Below, piece by piece: positions 38,584-46,956 of a stretch of DNA of 64,000 bases (its first letter is position 1; every line of letters begins with the position of its first letter). Position numbers and translations under genes: made by a program. The notes beneath the pieces were generated by a model. That model saw only the letters and a list, made by a program, of their open reading frames with translations. It did not search any database and was not told the DNA's origin. Source of the stretch: Anaerobranca gottschalkii DSM 13577 (GTDB taxonomy: Bacteria; Bacillota; Proteinivoracia; Proteinivoracales; Proteinivoracaceae); contig NZ_FOIF01000002.1 of NCBI RefSeq assembly GCF_900111575.1, positions 62,001-126,000 of the forward strand, read 5' to 3'.

Positions 38584-40644
38584 GTGTTTAACCTAAAAAG
38601 ATTTACCGTTAAAAGTTCCAAATTTTTACAGAAATCTAAAACTTATCGTTATTTAATATATTTTGGGGTATTTATCACTACCTTTTTCTTATTAGCTGTT
38701 GGGTTAATACCCCCTAAATATTCTTTGGAAGTTGGACAGGTTTCACCAGAAACTATTTATGCCCCTAGAACTGTCGTTGATCCTTACCTAACTAAATTAG
38801 CGGAAGAGGAAGCAGTAGCAAATGTTCCTGATGTATATGTTCACGATCAAACTATTACTAACCATGCCCTAAAAGGCCTTTCTTCTATTTTTGAAAAAAT
38901 AGAAGAAATTGCTTTGGAATCTGATGAAGAAATCAGAAGGGGCTTATTTGAGGCTTTACCCGATTCATTACAACAGGAAACAGCTTTAGAAAAGCTTGCA
39001 AATTTACCGGATAATTCTAGGGCCCTTATTTATAATAAAATTTATGAAGCTGTTGAAAGGTTGTTAAATCAAGGGATAAAAGTAAATACTTTAGAGAATG
39101 CACAAGATAATTTAAAACAAGAAGTTAATACTTTAACTACTGATTTAGAATTAAGGGAATACCTTTATACATTAAGTTCTGAATTTTTAAAGGTCAACTT
39201 AGTTTACTCAGCAGAAGCCACTGAACAAAATCGGAGAGAAGCCAGAAGGCTCGTAGAAGAAGTTAAAATCCTAAAAGACTCTAAAATAATTGATAAAGGG
39301 GAAGTTGTTACAGAACATCACATCAAGCAATTAGAAGCTTTAGGTTTACAAAAAACTTCTAACCAGGATTTAGTTTTATATTTAGGAATATTATTATTAA
39401 CTCTAACGATTTTTGCTGTTATTGGTGTTTATTTATATTTGTATCAGCCAGATGTGTACTATAATTCCCATAAACTCTTACTTTTAGGTTTAATATTGTT
39501 AATAACTTTGATTTTAGCTAAAGCTTTAAGCTTTTTTTCAATATATTTAATTCCCATAGCATTAGCACCTCTATTAATTTCTATTTTGTTTAATAAAGGT
39601 CTAGCCACAATGATGACAATAGTTTTAGCAATTTTTGCTAGTATTATTGTAGGAAATGAGTTTAAATTTATAGTACTAGTTTTGGTATCTGGTTTAGTGG
39701 CTATATTTACTACTAATAAAGTTAGTCAAAGGTCAGATTTAACTAGAGCTGGTGCCATAATTTCAGGTGTCAATGTTATTATATTAGTATCTATTTCTTT
39801 ATTAACCGGTTCCTTTGGGGGAACATCTACTATGATAAAAAACTTAATAATGGATATAATAATGGGAATGTTAAGTGGGTTAATTGCTAGTATTTTGGCT
39901 ATTGGGATATTGCCTTTTTTAGAAAATGCCTTTAGCCTGACTACTTCTATAAGACTTTTAGAATTAGCAAATCCTAATAATGGAGCATTAAAGCGTTTAT
40001 TAATGGAAACTCCAGGGACATATCATCACAGTATTATAGTAGGTAATTTAGCTGAAGCGGCAGCAGAAGAAATAGGGGCAGATCCTATTTTAGCAAGGGT
40101 GGCAGCTTATTATCACGATATTGGTAAAGTAACAAATCCCTATTATTTTATAGAAAACCAGTTAGGGATTGAAAATATCCATGATTCTATGGAGCCAAAA
40201 GAAAGTGCGAAAATTATAATTGACCATTTAAAACAGGGTGTTGAATTAGGTAAAAGCTTTGGACTTCCCGGTATTATCATTGATTTAATCAGGCAATCCC
40301 ATGGAACTACTAAATTGGAATATTTCTATCATAAAGCAAAAGAGCTATATGGTGAAGAAAATGTAAATGAAGATGATTATAGGTATCCAGGACCTAAACC
40401 TCAAACAAAAGAAGCAGCAATTCTAATGTTTGCAGATTGCATAGAAGCTGCGGTTCGCTCTATTAAGCAACCAACGAAAGAGAAAATATGTCAAATAATT
40501 GAAGGAATTATAAACAATAAAATTGCTGATGGGCAGTTAGATCAATGTCCTATAACTTTTTATGAGATCAATAAAATAAAGGAAAAATTGACAAAAGTTA
40601 TAATGGGAATTTTCCATCAAAGGATCCAATATCCTAATAAATAA
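38584..40644 (+). CDS. pgpH: 7TM-HD cyclic-di-AMP phosphodiesterase (PgpH/YqfF)
   Basis: A 686-aa protein. One N-terminal membrane helix (about 20-38) precedes an extracellular 7TMR-HDED domain (to about 265). Seven membrane helices follow (about 270-465), then a cytoplasmic HD domain (about 475-670) with YHHSIIVGNLAEAAA and YYHDIGK. HD phosphodiesterases of this family degrade c-di-AMP. GTG at 38584 is preferred because GAGGTGGGG lies just upstream; an in-frame GTG at 38575 is inside that site. Confidence 0.94.
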   Translation: MFNLKRFTVKSSKFLQKSKTYRYLIYFGVFITTFFLLAVGLIPPKYSLEVGQVSPETIYAPRTVVDPYLTKLAEEEAVANVPDVYVHDQTITNHALKGLSSIFEKIEEIALESDEEIRRGLFEALPDSLQQETALEKLANLPDNSRALIYNKIYEAVERLLNQGIKVNTLENAQDNLKQEVNTLTTDLELREYLYTLSSEFLKVNLVYSAEATEQNRREARRLVEEVKILKDSKIIDKGEVVTEHHIKQLEALGLQKTSNQDLVLYLGILLLTLTIFAVIGVYLYLYQPDVYYNSHKLLLLGLILLITLILAKALSFFSIYLIPIALAPLLISILFNKGLATMMTIVLAIFASIIVGNEFKFIVLVLVSGLVAIFTTNKVSQRSDLTRAGAIISGVNVIILVSISLLTGSFGGTSTMIKNLIMDIIMGMLSGLIASILAIGILPFLENAFSLTTSIRLLELANPNNGALKRLLMETPGTYHHSIIVGNLAEAAAEEIGADPILARVAAYYHDIGKVTNPYYFIENQLGIENIHDSMEPKESAKIIIDHLKQGVELGKSFGLPGIIIDLIRQSHGTTKLEYFYHKAKELYGEENVNEDDYRYPGPKPQTKEAAILMFADCIEAAVRSIKQPTKEKICQIIEGIINNKIADGQLDQCPITFYEINKIKEKLTKVIMGIFHQRIQYPNK

Positions 40645-40658
40645 AGGAGGAATATAAA

Positions 40659-41090
40659 ATGTTATATCCAATAATCGAAGAAATAGAAGGAATAGAAATC
40701 ACTGCAGAAATAGAAGAGTTAATCAATAAGATATGTCGGCAAGTGGCTGAGGAAGAAGCAATAAACGGGGAATATGAAGTTAATATTATTTTTGTAGACG
40801 ATCCTTTTATTCAAAACTTAAACTCTAGATTCAGAGGGAAAGATTGCCCGACAGATGTGTTATCTTTCCCCTTTGATACCCCCGAATTTTTAGGAGAAGT
40901 ATATATTTCACTAGAAACCGCTAAAAGGCAGGCAGAGGAATATAACCATACATTAACAAGGGAAATAGCTTTTTTAACTGTTCATGGTCTATTACATTTG
41001 TTAGGCTATGACCATAATGATCAACCAAATGAATTAATGAGAGAAAAAGAAGAAAAAATCTTATCTAGTTTAGGAATTGTAAGGGGGTAA
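40659..41090 (+). CDS. ybeY: Endoribonuclease YbeY
   Basis: A 143-aa metalloprotein for 16S rRNA maturation and ribosome quality control. The zinc motif is HGLLHLLGYDH, and DVLSFPFDTPEFLGEVYIS is typical. AAAGGAGG precedes the ATG. Confidence 0.97.
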   Translation: MLYPIIEEIEGIEITAEIEELINKICRQVAEEEAINGEYEVNIIFVDDPFIQNLNSRFRGKDCPTDVLSFPFDTPEFLGEVYISLETAKRQAEEYNHTLTREIAFLTVHGLLHLLGYDHNDQPNELMREKEEKILSSLGIVRG

Positions 41091-41094
41091 AAAT

Positions 41095-41787
41095 TTGGAA
41101 ATTAAAAAAGTGCTGCATAGTTTTATATATGCAGTGGATGGAATCATATACAGTGTTAAAACTCAACGGAACATGAGAATCCATTATGCTGTAGCCTTAT
41201 TAGTATTAACTATGGGGTTTGTGGTTCGTCTATCTAAAATTGAATTGGCGGTACTTTTTTTTACTGTTTCTCTAGTAATTGCTATGGAACTAATAAATAC
41301 AGCTATTGAGGCTACAATTGATTTAATTACTGATAAATATCATCCTTTAGCAAAAATAGCTAAAAATGTTGCGGCAGGAGCAGTATTAGTATCTTCAATA
41401 AATGCTGTAGCTGTTGGCTATGTTCTGTTCTTCGATAAATTTGATAAACTAACCTTTACTATCATTACTTCTATTCAAGAAGTTCCCCTTTATCTATACA
41501 ATTCATTAGTTGGAATACTTTTATTATTAATTATTGTTTTTAAAACCTTTATCTCAGATTTTAAAAACCTTGGATTACCTAGTGGTCAAACAACAGTTGC
41601 CTTTGCCTTTGTCGTTGCTGTATTATTTTTATCCGAAAATCTATTTCTAACAATGTGTAGCATAGCTATCGCTTTAATGATTGCCCAAAATCGCATGAAT
41701 AATAACCGGCACTCATTGATTGAAGTTCTTTTAGGTGCAGTTTTGGGAATTTTGTTTGGAATTATAGGGTTTGTGGTATTACTTTAA
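41095..41787 (+). CDS. dgkA: Undecaprenol/diacylglycerol kinase fused to a PAP2-like domain
   Basis: A 230-aa membrane protein. Residues 1-~125 are a DgkA-type lipid kinase (FIYAVDGIIYSVKTQRNMRIH; AMELINTAIEATIDL). Residues ~130-230 are further helices with PAP2 phosphatase remnants: LPSGQ where the family has PSGH, and NRMNNNRHSLIE in place of the SR...H...D motif. The active-site His of the second motif is Gln and the final Asp is Glu, so phosphatase activity is doubtful. DgkA alone is about 125 aa, so this is a genuine fusion. TTG start after AAGGGGG. Confidence 0.88.
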   Translation: MEIKKVLHSFIYAVDGIIYSVKTQRNMRIHYAVALLVLTMGFVVRLSKIELAVLFFTVSLVIAMELINTAIEATIDLITDKYHPLAKIAKNVAAGAVLVSSINAVAVGYVLFFDKFDKLTFTIITSIQEVPLYLYNSLVGILLLLIIVFKTFISDFKNLGLPSGQTTVAFAFVVAVLFLSENLFLTMCSIAIALMIAQNRMNNNRHSLIEVLLGAVLGILFGIIGFVVLL

Positions 41788-41810
41788 CTTTTATAAAGGG
41801 GGCTAAAAGG

Positions 41811-42848
41811 ATGTATACTAGAAAAGTAGATTTAAAGTTATCTATAATTGCTGTAATGTTAATTTTGGTATTTGTTATTAATACCTTTTTATTATTAACA
41901 AACTTTGTAGAAAAGGGTCAAAGTTTAAAGACAGCTAAGGAATATGCCCAAACCATAGTTGATTATTACCAAAAAGTTGCAAAGGATGCAGGGGTTTACT
42001 CAAATTCAGCGGTTCAGAATGTTTTGGCAAGATTTATGTATGAAATTAACTTAGCAAATAGTAATGATGAATTAGCTAGGGTAATTGTTAATTTAGGTAA
42101 TGAAACCCAAAATATTATTAGGAGAGAAACAGAATCAAGGCAAGCCAATATAATTTTAGCGATGGTAAGTTCGGATTATAATTTAAGTTCTATTGTTGAG
42201 CCTATGAGAATAAGTATTTCTTTCAATACACAAGGGGATATTATATTTAATGACGGTGGATTACTATCCCAAGCTGTAAAGGACGAAATTTCTGAATATA
42301 TTCATAGCATCCCTATCCTATGGGAAAGGGTAATTGAGATGGAAATTGAACACGGAACATCTCGTTTAGTAACACCTAGGTCAAGTGAAGAAAAGGAACA
42401 AAGGCTTAGAAGTGAAATTGATATGTTAAAGGCAGAAATAGAAAGTTTGAGAATAGCCACAGGATATGCAGAAATGACAGGAGAAGGATTAATAATAAAA
42501 TTATATGATAATCCCAATGTTTATGGAAATATTTCCCCTTATATTATTCATGATCTAGATTTATTAGATTTAGTTAATGAACTTTTTAGTTCTGGTGCTA
42601 GAGGAATCGCCATAGATGGCAGAAGGCTTACAACTACTAGTTCTATACGTTGTGTTGGTCCAGTAATTCACGTAGATCATGAACCTATAAGGGTTGAACC
42701 TATTGAAATCCATGTGGTTGGAAATCCAGAAATTTTAAAAAGTGGATTATCTCTCTTTTTTAGAACTAGGTTTGATCCTAGAGGTATAAAATACGATGTA
42801 CAAATTGTTGATCAAATAACTTTACCAGCATATTCAAGGAGGAGATAA
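41811..42848 (+). CDS. DUF881 domain membrane protein
   Basis: A 345-aa protein with an N-terminal membrane helix (about 9-30), then a roughly 170-residue extracytoplasmic region. A coiled coil (about 190-220; EEKEQRLRSEIDMLKAEIESL) leads to a C-terminal DUF881 (about 220-330; GEGLIIKLYDN, HDLDLLDLVNELFSSGARG). DUF881 proteins normally lie in the division cluster (ylxW/ylxX); this copy sits between dgkA and cdd and is longer at the N-terminus. Function unknown. Confidence 0.85.
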   Translation: MYTRKVDLKLSIIAVMLILVFVINTFLLLTNFVEKGQSLKTAKEYAQTIVDYYQKVAKDAGVYSNSAVQNVLARFMYEINLANSNDELARVIVNLGNETQNIIRRETESRQANIILAMVSSDYNLSSIVEPMRISISFNTQGDIIFNDGGLLSQAVKDEISEYIHSIPILWERVIEMEIEHGTSRLVTPRSSEEKEQRLRSEIDMLKAEIESLRIATGYAEMTGEGLIIKLYDNPNVYGNISPYIIHDLDLLDLVNELFSSGARGIAIDGRRLTTTSSIRCVGPVIHVDHEPIRVEPIEIHVVGNPEILKSGLSLFFRTRFDPRGIKYDVQIVDQITLPAYSRRR

Positions 42849-42851
42849 AAT

Positions 42852-43271
42852 ATGGAAGAAAAAGTAATTAAAAAACTTATTGATGAAGCTAAAAAAGCCA
42901 TGAATAATGCCTATGTCCCTTATTCTAATTATCCAGTAGGAGCAGCATTACTTACTGAAGATGATCAAATAATAACAGGTTGTAATGTTGAAAATGCTTC
43001 TTATGGTTTGACTAATTGTGCAGAAAGAACTGCTTTGTTTAAAGGTGTTTCAGAAGGTATACGGGATTACAAAGCTATTGCCATTATCTGTAATGGTAAA
43101 TTAATAGCATCTCCTTGTGGCGCTTGTAGGCAAGTAATTGCTGAATTTTTAGAACCAAAAGCTCCAGTTATTTTAGCTAACGAGTATGGGGAATATCAAA
43201 TAACCACAGTAGAACAATTACTTCCAGGTGCCTTTACACCTAAATCCTTGAAGGAGGTCAACAATGTTTAA
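42852..43271 (+). CDS. cdd: Cytidine deaminase
   Basis: A 139-aa zinc deaminase of cytidine salvage. The catalytic segment is NCAERTALFKG (Zn Cys and Glu), and PCGACRQVI gives the other two Zn cysteines. Classical position before era. Confidence 0.97.
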   Translation: MEEKVIKKLIDEAKKAMNNAYVPYSNYPVGAALLTEDDQIITGCNVENASYGLTNCAERTALFKGVSEGIRDYKAIAIICNGKLIASPCGACRQVIAEFLEPKAPVILANEYGEYQITTVEQLLPGAFTPKSLKEVNNV

Positions 43272-44154
43272 GTCAGGATTTGTTTCAATTATAGGTAGAC
43301 CTAATGTAGGTAAATCTACTTTACTTAATAATTTACTAGGACAAAAAGTAGCTATTACCTCAGATAAGGCACAAACAACAAGGACTAAAATCCATGGGGT
43401 ATTGACGGGAGAAGATTATCAAATAGTGTTTATCGATACTCCAGGAATTCATAAACCTAAACATAAACTTGGAGAAGCAATGGTTAAAGCAGCCAAAAGT
43501 TCTACTTTAGATGTAGACGTCATTCTCTTTATCACAGATATTTCCCAGCCAGTAGGCAGAGGAGACCAATTTATCTTAGAAGGTTTACAAAAGGTCAAAA
43601 CACCTGTAGTATTAGTGGCAAATAAAATTGATCAAACGGTGGAAAAAGATGCAAAAGAAAGGATAGCTCAGCTTACACAGTTATTTCCATTTAAAGATGT
43701 AATTGCCATTTCCGCTTTACAGGGAGTTAATACCCAAGGTTTAGTAAAATTAATTTTAGAATTCTTTCAAGAAGGACCGAAATACTATCCAGATGATATG
43801 ATAACAGATCAACCAGAACGGGTAATTGTCCAAGAGTTAATTAGAGAAAAAATATTAGAATTAACTAGAGAAGAAATTCCCCATGGAGTAGCCGTTGAAG
43901 TTGTTCAAATGACTACAAAGGGAGATAATTTACTAGATATATCTGCTAATATTTACGTTGAGAGGGAATCCCATAAAGGGATTATTATTGGTAAAGGCGG
44001 AAAACTCCTTAAAGAAATAGGGAAAAGGGCCCGGATAGATATGGAACATTTTTTCAACAGTAAAGTTTATTTAGAACTATGGGTCAAAGTTAAAAAGAAT
44101 TGGCGGGATTTACCGGGAGCATTAAAAGAATTTGGTTTAGATAATAATGAATAA
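43264..44154 (+). CDS. era: GTPase Era
   Basis: A 296-aa ribosome-assembly GTPase. G1 is GRPNVGKST, G3 DTPGIHKPKH and G4 NKID. The KH domain has GIIIGKGGKLLKEIGKRAR, which binds the 3' end of 16S rRNA. It overlaps cdd by 8 bases. Confidence 0.98.
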   Translation: MFKSGFVSIIGRPNVGKSTLLNNLLGQKVAITSDKAQTTRTKIHGVLTGEDYQIVFIDTPGIHKPKHKLGEAMVKAAKSSTLDVDVILFITDISQPVGRGDQFILEGLQKVKTPVVLVANKIDQTVEKDAKERIAQLTQLFPFKDVIAISALQGVNTQGLVKLILEFFQEGPKYYPDDMITDQPERVIVQELIREKILELTREEIPHGVAVEVVQMTTKGDNLLDISANIYVERESHKGIIIGKGGKLLKEIGKRARIDMEHFFNSKVYLELWVKVKKNWRDLPGALKEFGLDNNE

Positions 44155-44163
44155 GGGGATACT

Positions 44164-44907
44164 ATGCTTTATAAAACTACAGGTATTGTGATAAAAACTT
44201 TTCCCTATAGTGAAGCTGACATGATAGTTAGGATTTTTTCTCAAAAAAAAGGGAAAATGGATATGTTGGCAAAGGGAGCTAAAAAAATAAAGAGTAAATT
44301 AGCATCAAGTGTCCAACCATTTACCTATGGAGAGTATACATTTTTCCAAAAAAACTATAATCTTGCTGTATTAAGGCAAAGTGAAATTCTTGCCAATTAT
44401 AAAAATATAATTTCTAATTTAAAACTTACCTTTATGGGTTATTACATCTGTGAGTTTATTGATTATTTTCTCCCAGAAAATCAAGAGCATCCTAGGTTCT
44501 TTGCTTTAACAGTCAAGACTTTAGAGTTTATTAACACTTTCCCAGACCAAAGTCATGCTATATTTACAGCTTTTAAAATTAAAGCTATCTCCATGATAGG
44601 CTTTACCCCTACATTGACAAGTTGTGTCAAATGTGGTTTTAAAGGAGATGATTTAAAGTTTATCTTTAGTATTAAAGAAGGAGGTCTCCTTTGCAGTAAA
44701 TGTGTTCCAGAAAATAACATGTTTTTGCCTAAAAATGAAATTTTATTACTAATATTTTTATTAAAATCCACCTATGAAGAAATATTAAATGTAAATATAA
44801 CACCAGATAAGTTAAAAACAGTGGAATCTATTATCGGAAAATACATAAACTATCATTGTGAAGGACATGTATTCAAGAGCGAAGGTTTATTAAAAAACTT
44901 ACCATAG
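44164..44907 (+). CDS. recO: DNA repair protein RecO
   Basis: A 247-aa RecO. An N-terminal OB fold (YKTTGIVIKTFPYSEADMIVRIF) is followed by a helical domain with a zinc site (CVKCGFKGDD...LLCSKC). It anneals ssDNA and loads RecA with RecR. Follows era as in most Firmicutes. Confidence 0.96.
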   Translation: MLYKTTGIVIKTFPYSEADMIVRIFSQKKGKMDMLAKGAKKIKSKLASSVQPFTYGEYTFFQKNYNLAVLRQSEILANYKNIISNLKLTFMGYYICEFIDYFLPENQEHPRFFALTVKTLEFINTFPDQSHAIFTAFKIKAISMIGFTPTLTSCVKCGFKGDDLKFIFSIKEGGLLCSKCVPENNMFLPKNEILLLIFLLKSTYEEILNVNITPDKLKTVESIIGKYINYHCEGHVFKSEGLLKNLP

Positions 44908-44918
44908 GAGGGATTTTA

Positions 44919-45290
44919 ATGGATGAATTACGGAAAGTTGACATTATTAGGGAACGGGTGGGCTGTAGTTACAAAGCTGCCCACGAAGCTTTGGAAAAAG
45001 CAGATGGAGATGTTTTAAAGGCTATCATAGAATTAGAAGGTAAGGAAAAGGTTTGGAGGGAACAAATACAAGTTACCGGTGGAGAATTGGTAGAAAAAAT
45101 TAAAGAAATAATTCACCAAGGAAATGTAACAAAAATAATAGTAAAATCAGGAGATAAAACTATAGTAGAAATACCTGTTACTGCAGGAGCTATTGGGGTA
45201 TTATTAGCACCTCACTTAGCCATTTTAGGGGTACTGTCTGCCTTAATAACTAAATGTACTATAGAAATTGAAAGAAAAGAAGATAAATAA
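44919..45290 (+). CDS. DUF4342 domain protein with UBA/TS-N-like helix bundle
   Basis: A 123-aa protein. Residues 1-~45 resemble a UBA/TS-N module (IIRERVGCSYKAAHEALEKADGDVLKAI). The rest is DUF4342, with a hydrophobic hairpin (about 88-112; AGAIGVLLAPHLAILGVLSALI). The family often flanks glycyl-tRNA synthetase or recO genes; function unknown. It is the last core-genome gene before the accessory island. Confidence 0.85.
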   Translation: MDELRKVDIIRERVGCSYKAAHEALEKADGDVLKAIIELEGKEKVWREQIQVTGGELVEKIKEIIHQGNVTKIIVKSGDKTIVEIPVTAGAIGVLLAPHLAILGVLSALITKCTIEIERKEDK

Positions 45291-45299
45291 ATTGTCTAA

Positions 45300-45334
45300 T
45301 TAATCCTTGATTGTTGGCAAAAAAAAGAATATAA
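45300..45334 (+). repeat. Left copy of a 35-bp perfect direct repeat flanking the island
   Basis: Identical over 35 bases to 51734-51768. It contains TTGATT (45307-45312) and, 17 bases on, TATAAC (45330-45335): the same promoter as in the right copy except for the last base of the -10. Beyond the repeat, the sequence diverges into island DNA rather than the cobalamin riboswitch. Confidence 0.95.
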
Positions 45335-45363
45335 CTTGTTTTCGAAAGTTAAAAAAGAGAAAA

Positions 45364-45403
45364 AAGTCTGTAAGCCCTTTAATATCAAGGGTTTACAGAC
45401 CTT
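45364..45403. repeat. Hairpin at the left island end, possible IS terminal structure or terminator
   Basis: GTCTGTAAGCCCTT (45366-45379) pairs with AAGGGTTTACAGAC (45387-45400), 14 bp with one G-T pair, loop TAATATC. It lies 50 bases beyond the transposase-remnant stop and may be that element's end or its terminator. Confidence 0.55.
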
Positions 45404-45453
45404 CATATTTACGAGACGTTGTTTCTTTTACCCTAAAAAATGAGTAATATAAA

Positions 45454-46148
45454 TTATTTTTTTGTTAACTTAAAAATTTTTTTCATTTCTTTAAAAGGAA
45501 TTATTTCATAATCTGTATTAAACCCAAAAACTTCATGTAAATCATCGGTAAAATCAGTCCTAGTATATGTTGGAGTATAACCATCACCATAAATCTCTAG
45601 GAAGTTCATATCTCTTAGCCCATCAATTATTTGGCGACATGTATATTTGCCATCTAACTTATGCTCAATCTATCTATAGATGATAAGAGCAATAAAACAA
45701 GTAGTAAAGTGGGCTCTTTATAAAAAACACTTTCTTTATGAACATCTTCATCTAAAGAAGAAATATCATAAGTTTTGTTACTGTCACTTAAAAACCAACC
45801 CTTTGTATCTAAAACTCAATCTTTTAAATGTTTTTTAAGCTTTTTAATAGACTGAGTTGTAATAAAAGCCCTGTCACCCTTACTATTAAACCTTCTATTA
45901 CTTTCAGAAGCTAAACCAGCATCAGTAGAAACAATAAATTTAGAAAGCTTAAAATCAGATAATATTTTTTCCTCTAAAGGTTTCAAAGTAGTTTGCTCAT
46001 TGGTATTCCCTTGATTGATATTAAAAGCAAGGGGTATACCATTTCCATCCATAAATAATCCCATTTGCACGATAGGATTAGGCTTATGTTCCTTCGAGGC
46101 ACCATATTGTTTAAGTCCAAACTCTTGCTCAATCTCAAAAAAATAATT
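45454..46148 (-). pseudogene. Decayed IS1634-like transposase remnant
   Basis: The minus strand reads NYFFEIEQEFGLKQYGASKE, then PNPIVQMGLFMDGNGIPLAF, NINQGNTNEQTTLKPLEEKI and LSKFIVSTDAGLASESNRRF, the body of an IS1634-type DDE transposase. It is broken: a TGA at 45818-45816 replaces the Trp expected in D(W)VLDTKGWF, about a hundred residues are missing after VFYKE, and a frameshift near 45672 separates HFTTCFIALIIYR from IEHKLDGKYTCRQII. The C-terminus (EMKKIFKLTKK) and stop at 45454 survive. The N-terminal third is not recognisable. The longest intact piece, 45816-46070, is only 84 codons. Confidence 0.8.
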
Positions 46149-46215
46149 TGTGTTTTTTTACTAAAAAAAGCCCTGTTTTCAAAACTTTTGAGATTAGTAT
46201 TTACTTTTCAACTGT

Positions 46216-46345
46216 CAAAAACCCGTATCATTTACATGGAGAAGCCCACATGGTAGCCTGTTGAAGAGGCAGGACTTATCATTAGGCTGCCTTTAAGGAC
46301 TAGTACCTTGTGGGCAGAGGCTCCATGTCAATGACAAATCGGGTC
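46216..46345. other. Long structured inverted repeat, candidate RNA or mobile-element end
   Basis: Nested complementary arms: ACATGGAG (46234-46241) with CTCCATGT (46321-46328); GCCCACA (46244-46250) with TGTGGGC (46309-46315); GGTA (46252-46255) with TACC (46304-46307); AGGCAG (46267-46272) with CTGCCT (46287-46292). Outside these, AACCCG and CGGGTC arms extend the pairing imperfectly. It is G+C-richer than its surroundings and has no coding potential. The layout resembles the structured ends of IS200/IS605-type elements, but no such ORF is present. Confidence 0.6.
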
Positions 46346-46901
46346 AAGAACTCATAATTTATTTTAATTAAATGCGATAACTTTGTTGACAAACACCGAT
46401 CTTTATGATAAGTTTTTAACTAAGAATTATGAAAATTACAATTTCAAAGATTTTTATTTACACTAACACTATCTGATAGTATTTTTTCTAAACTGGTGGT
46501 CAAATATTATCAGCCATTGTGCACCCATAGATACTGTAGAACCTTATAGTTTTGAAGAAACAATCAGTGAGTAACCTCGGAAACTAAGGCTAAGAATCTT
46601 AATTAAATGCTAATAACATGTTAAAAAATATATATCTAAATGTCTAAAGGTATTACTAAAAAATGGCATGTTAAGCTAACCTATACTAAACAAACAGACG
46701 GTTATAAGAACAGAATGAATATGGTATTACAGCCCATCTACCCCATTCCTTTTTTGTACAAGAGAGATTTGGGATGTAATAACACGCTTTCAAGAAGCCA
46801 TGACAATTAAAGATATTTTGCATCAGTATCCTTTTCCTTAGGACAAGATATTTTCCTTGCACTAATAAATATGGAAGTTAATATGCGAAAGTTGACTTAG
46901 T
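46346..46901. other. Non-coding, probably degraded island DNA
   Basis: No reading frame over about 30 codons on either strand resembles a known protein, and no promoter is convincing. The stretch is AT-rich with scattered stops and is probably decayed mobile DNA between the structured repeat and the next gene. Confidence 0.5.
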
Positions 46902-46939
46902 TAATAATAGTTAGCCGGCAACTATTGTTATATAACAAT
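46902..46939 (+). promoter_or_regulatory. Two overlapping inverted repeats before the secreted-protein gene
   Basis: Repeat A: TAATAATAGTTAGCC and GGCAACTATTGTTA (46902-46930) form a 14-bp stem with one bulged A. Repeat B: ATTGTTAT-ATAACAAT (46924-46939) is a perfect 16-base palindrome. They share 46924-46930, so they are mutually exclusive as RNA hairpins, or B is a protein-binding operator just before the GAGGAGG site. Confidence 0.55.
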
Positions 46940-46956
46940 TAAGAGGAGGAAATTAA

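Noticed and set aside
45366-45400. CRISPR-like or other repeat array at the left island edge
   Set aside because: Only a single hairpin is present, with no regularly spaced repeats.
46065-46256. Plus-strand 63-codon frame in the island
   Set aside because: It is antisense to the transposase remnant, which the minus strand reads as recognisable protein.
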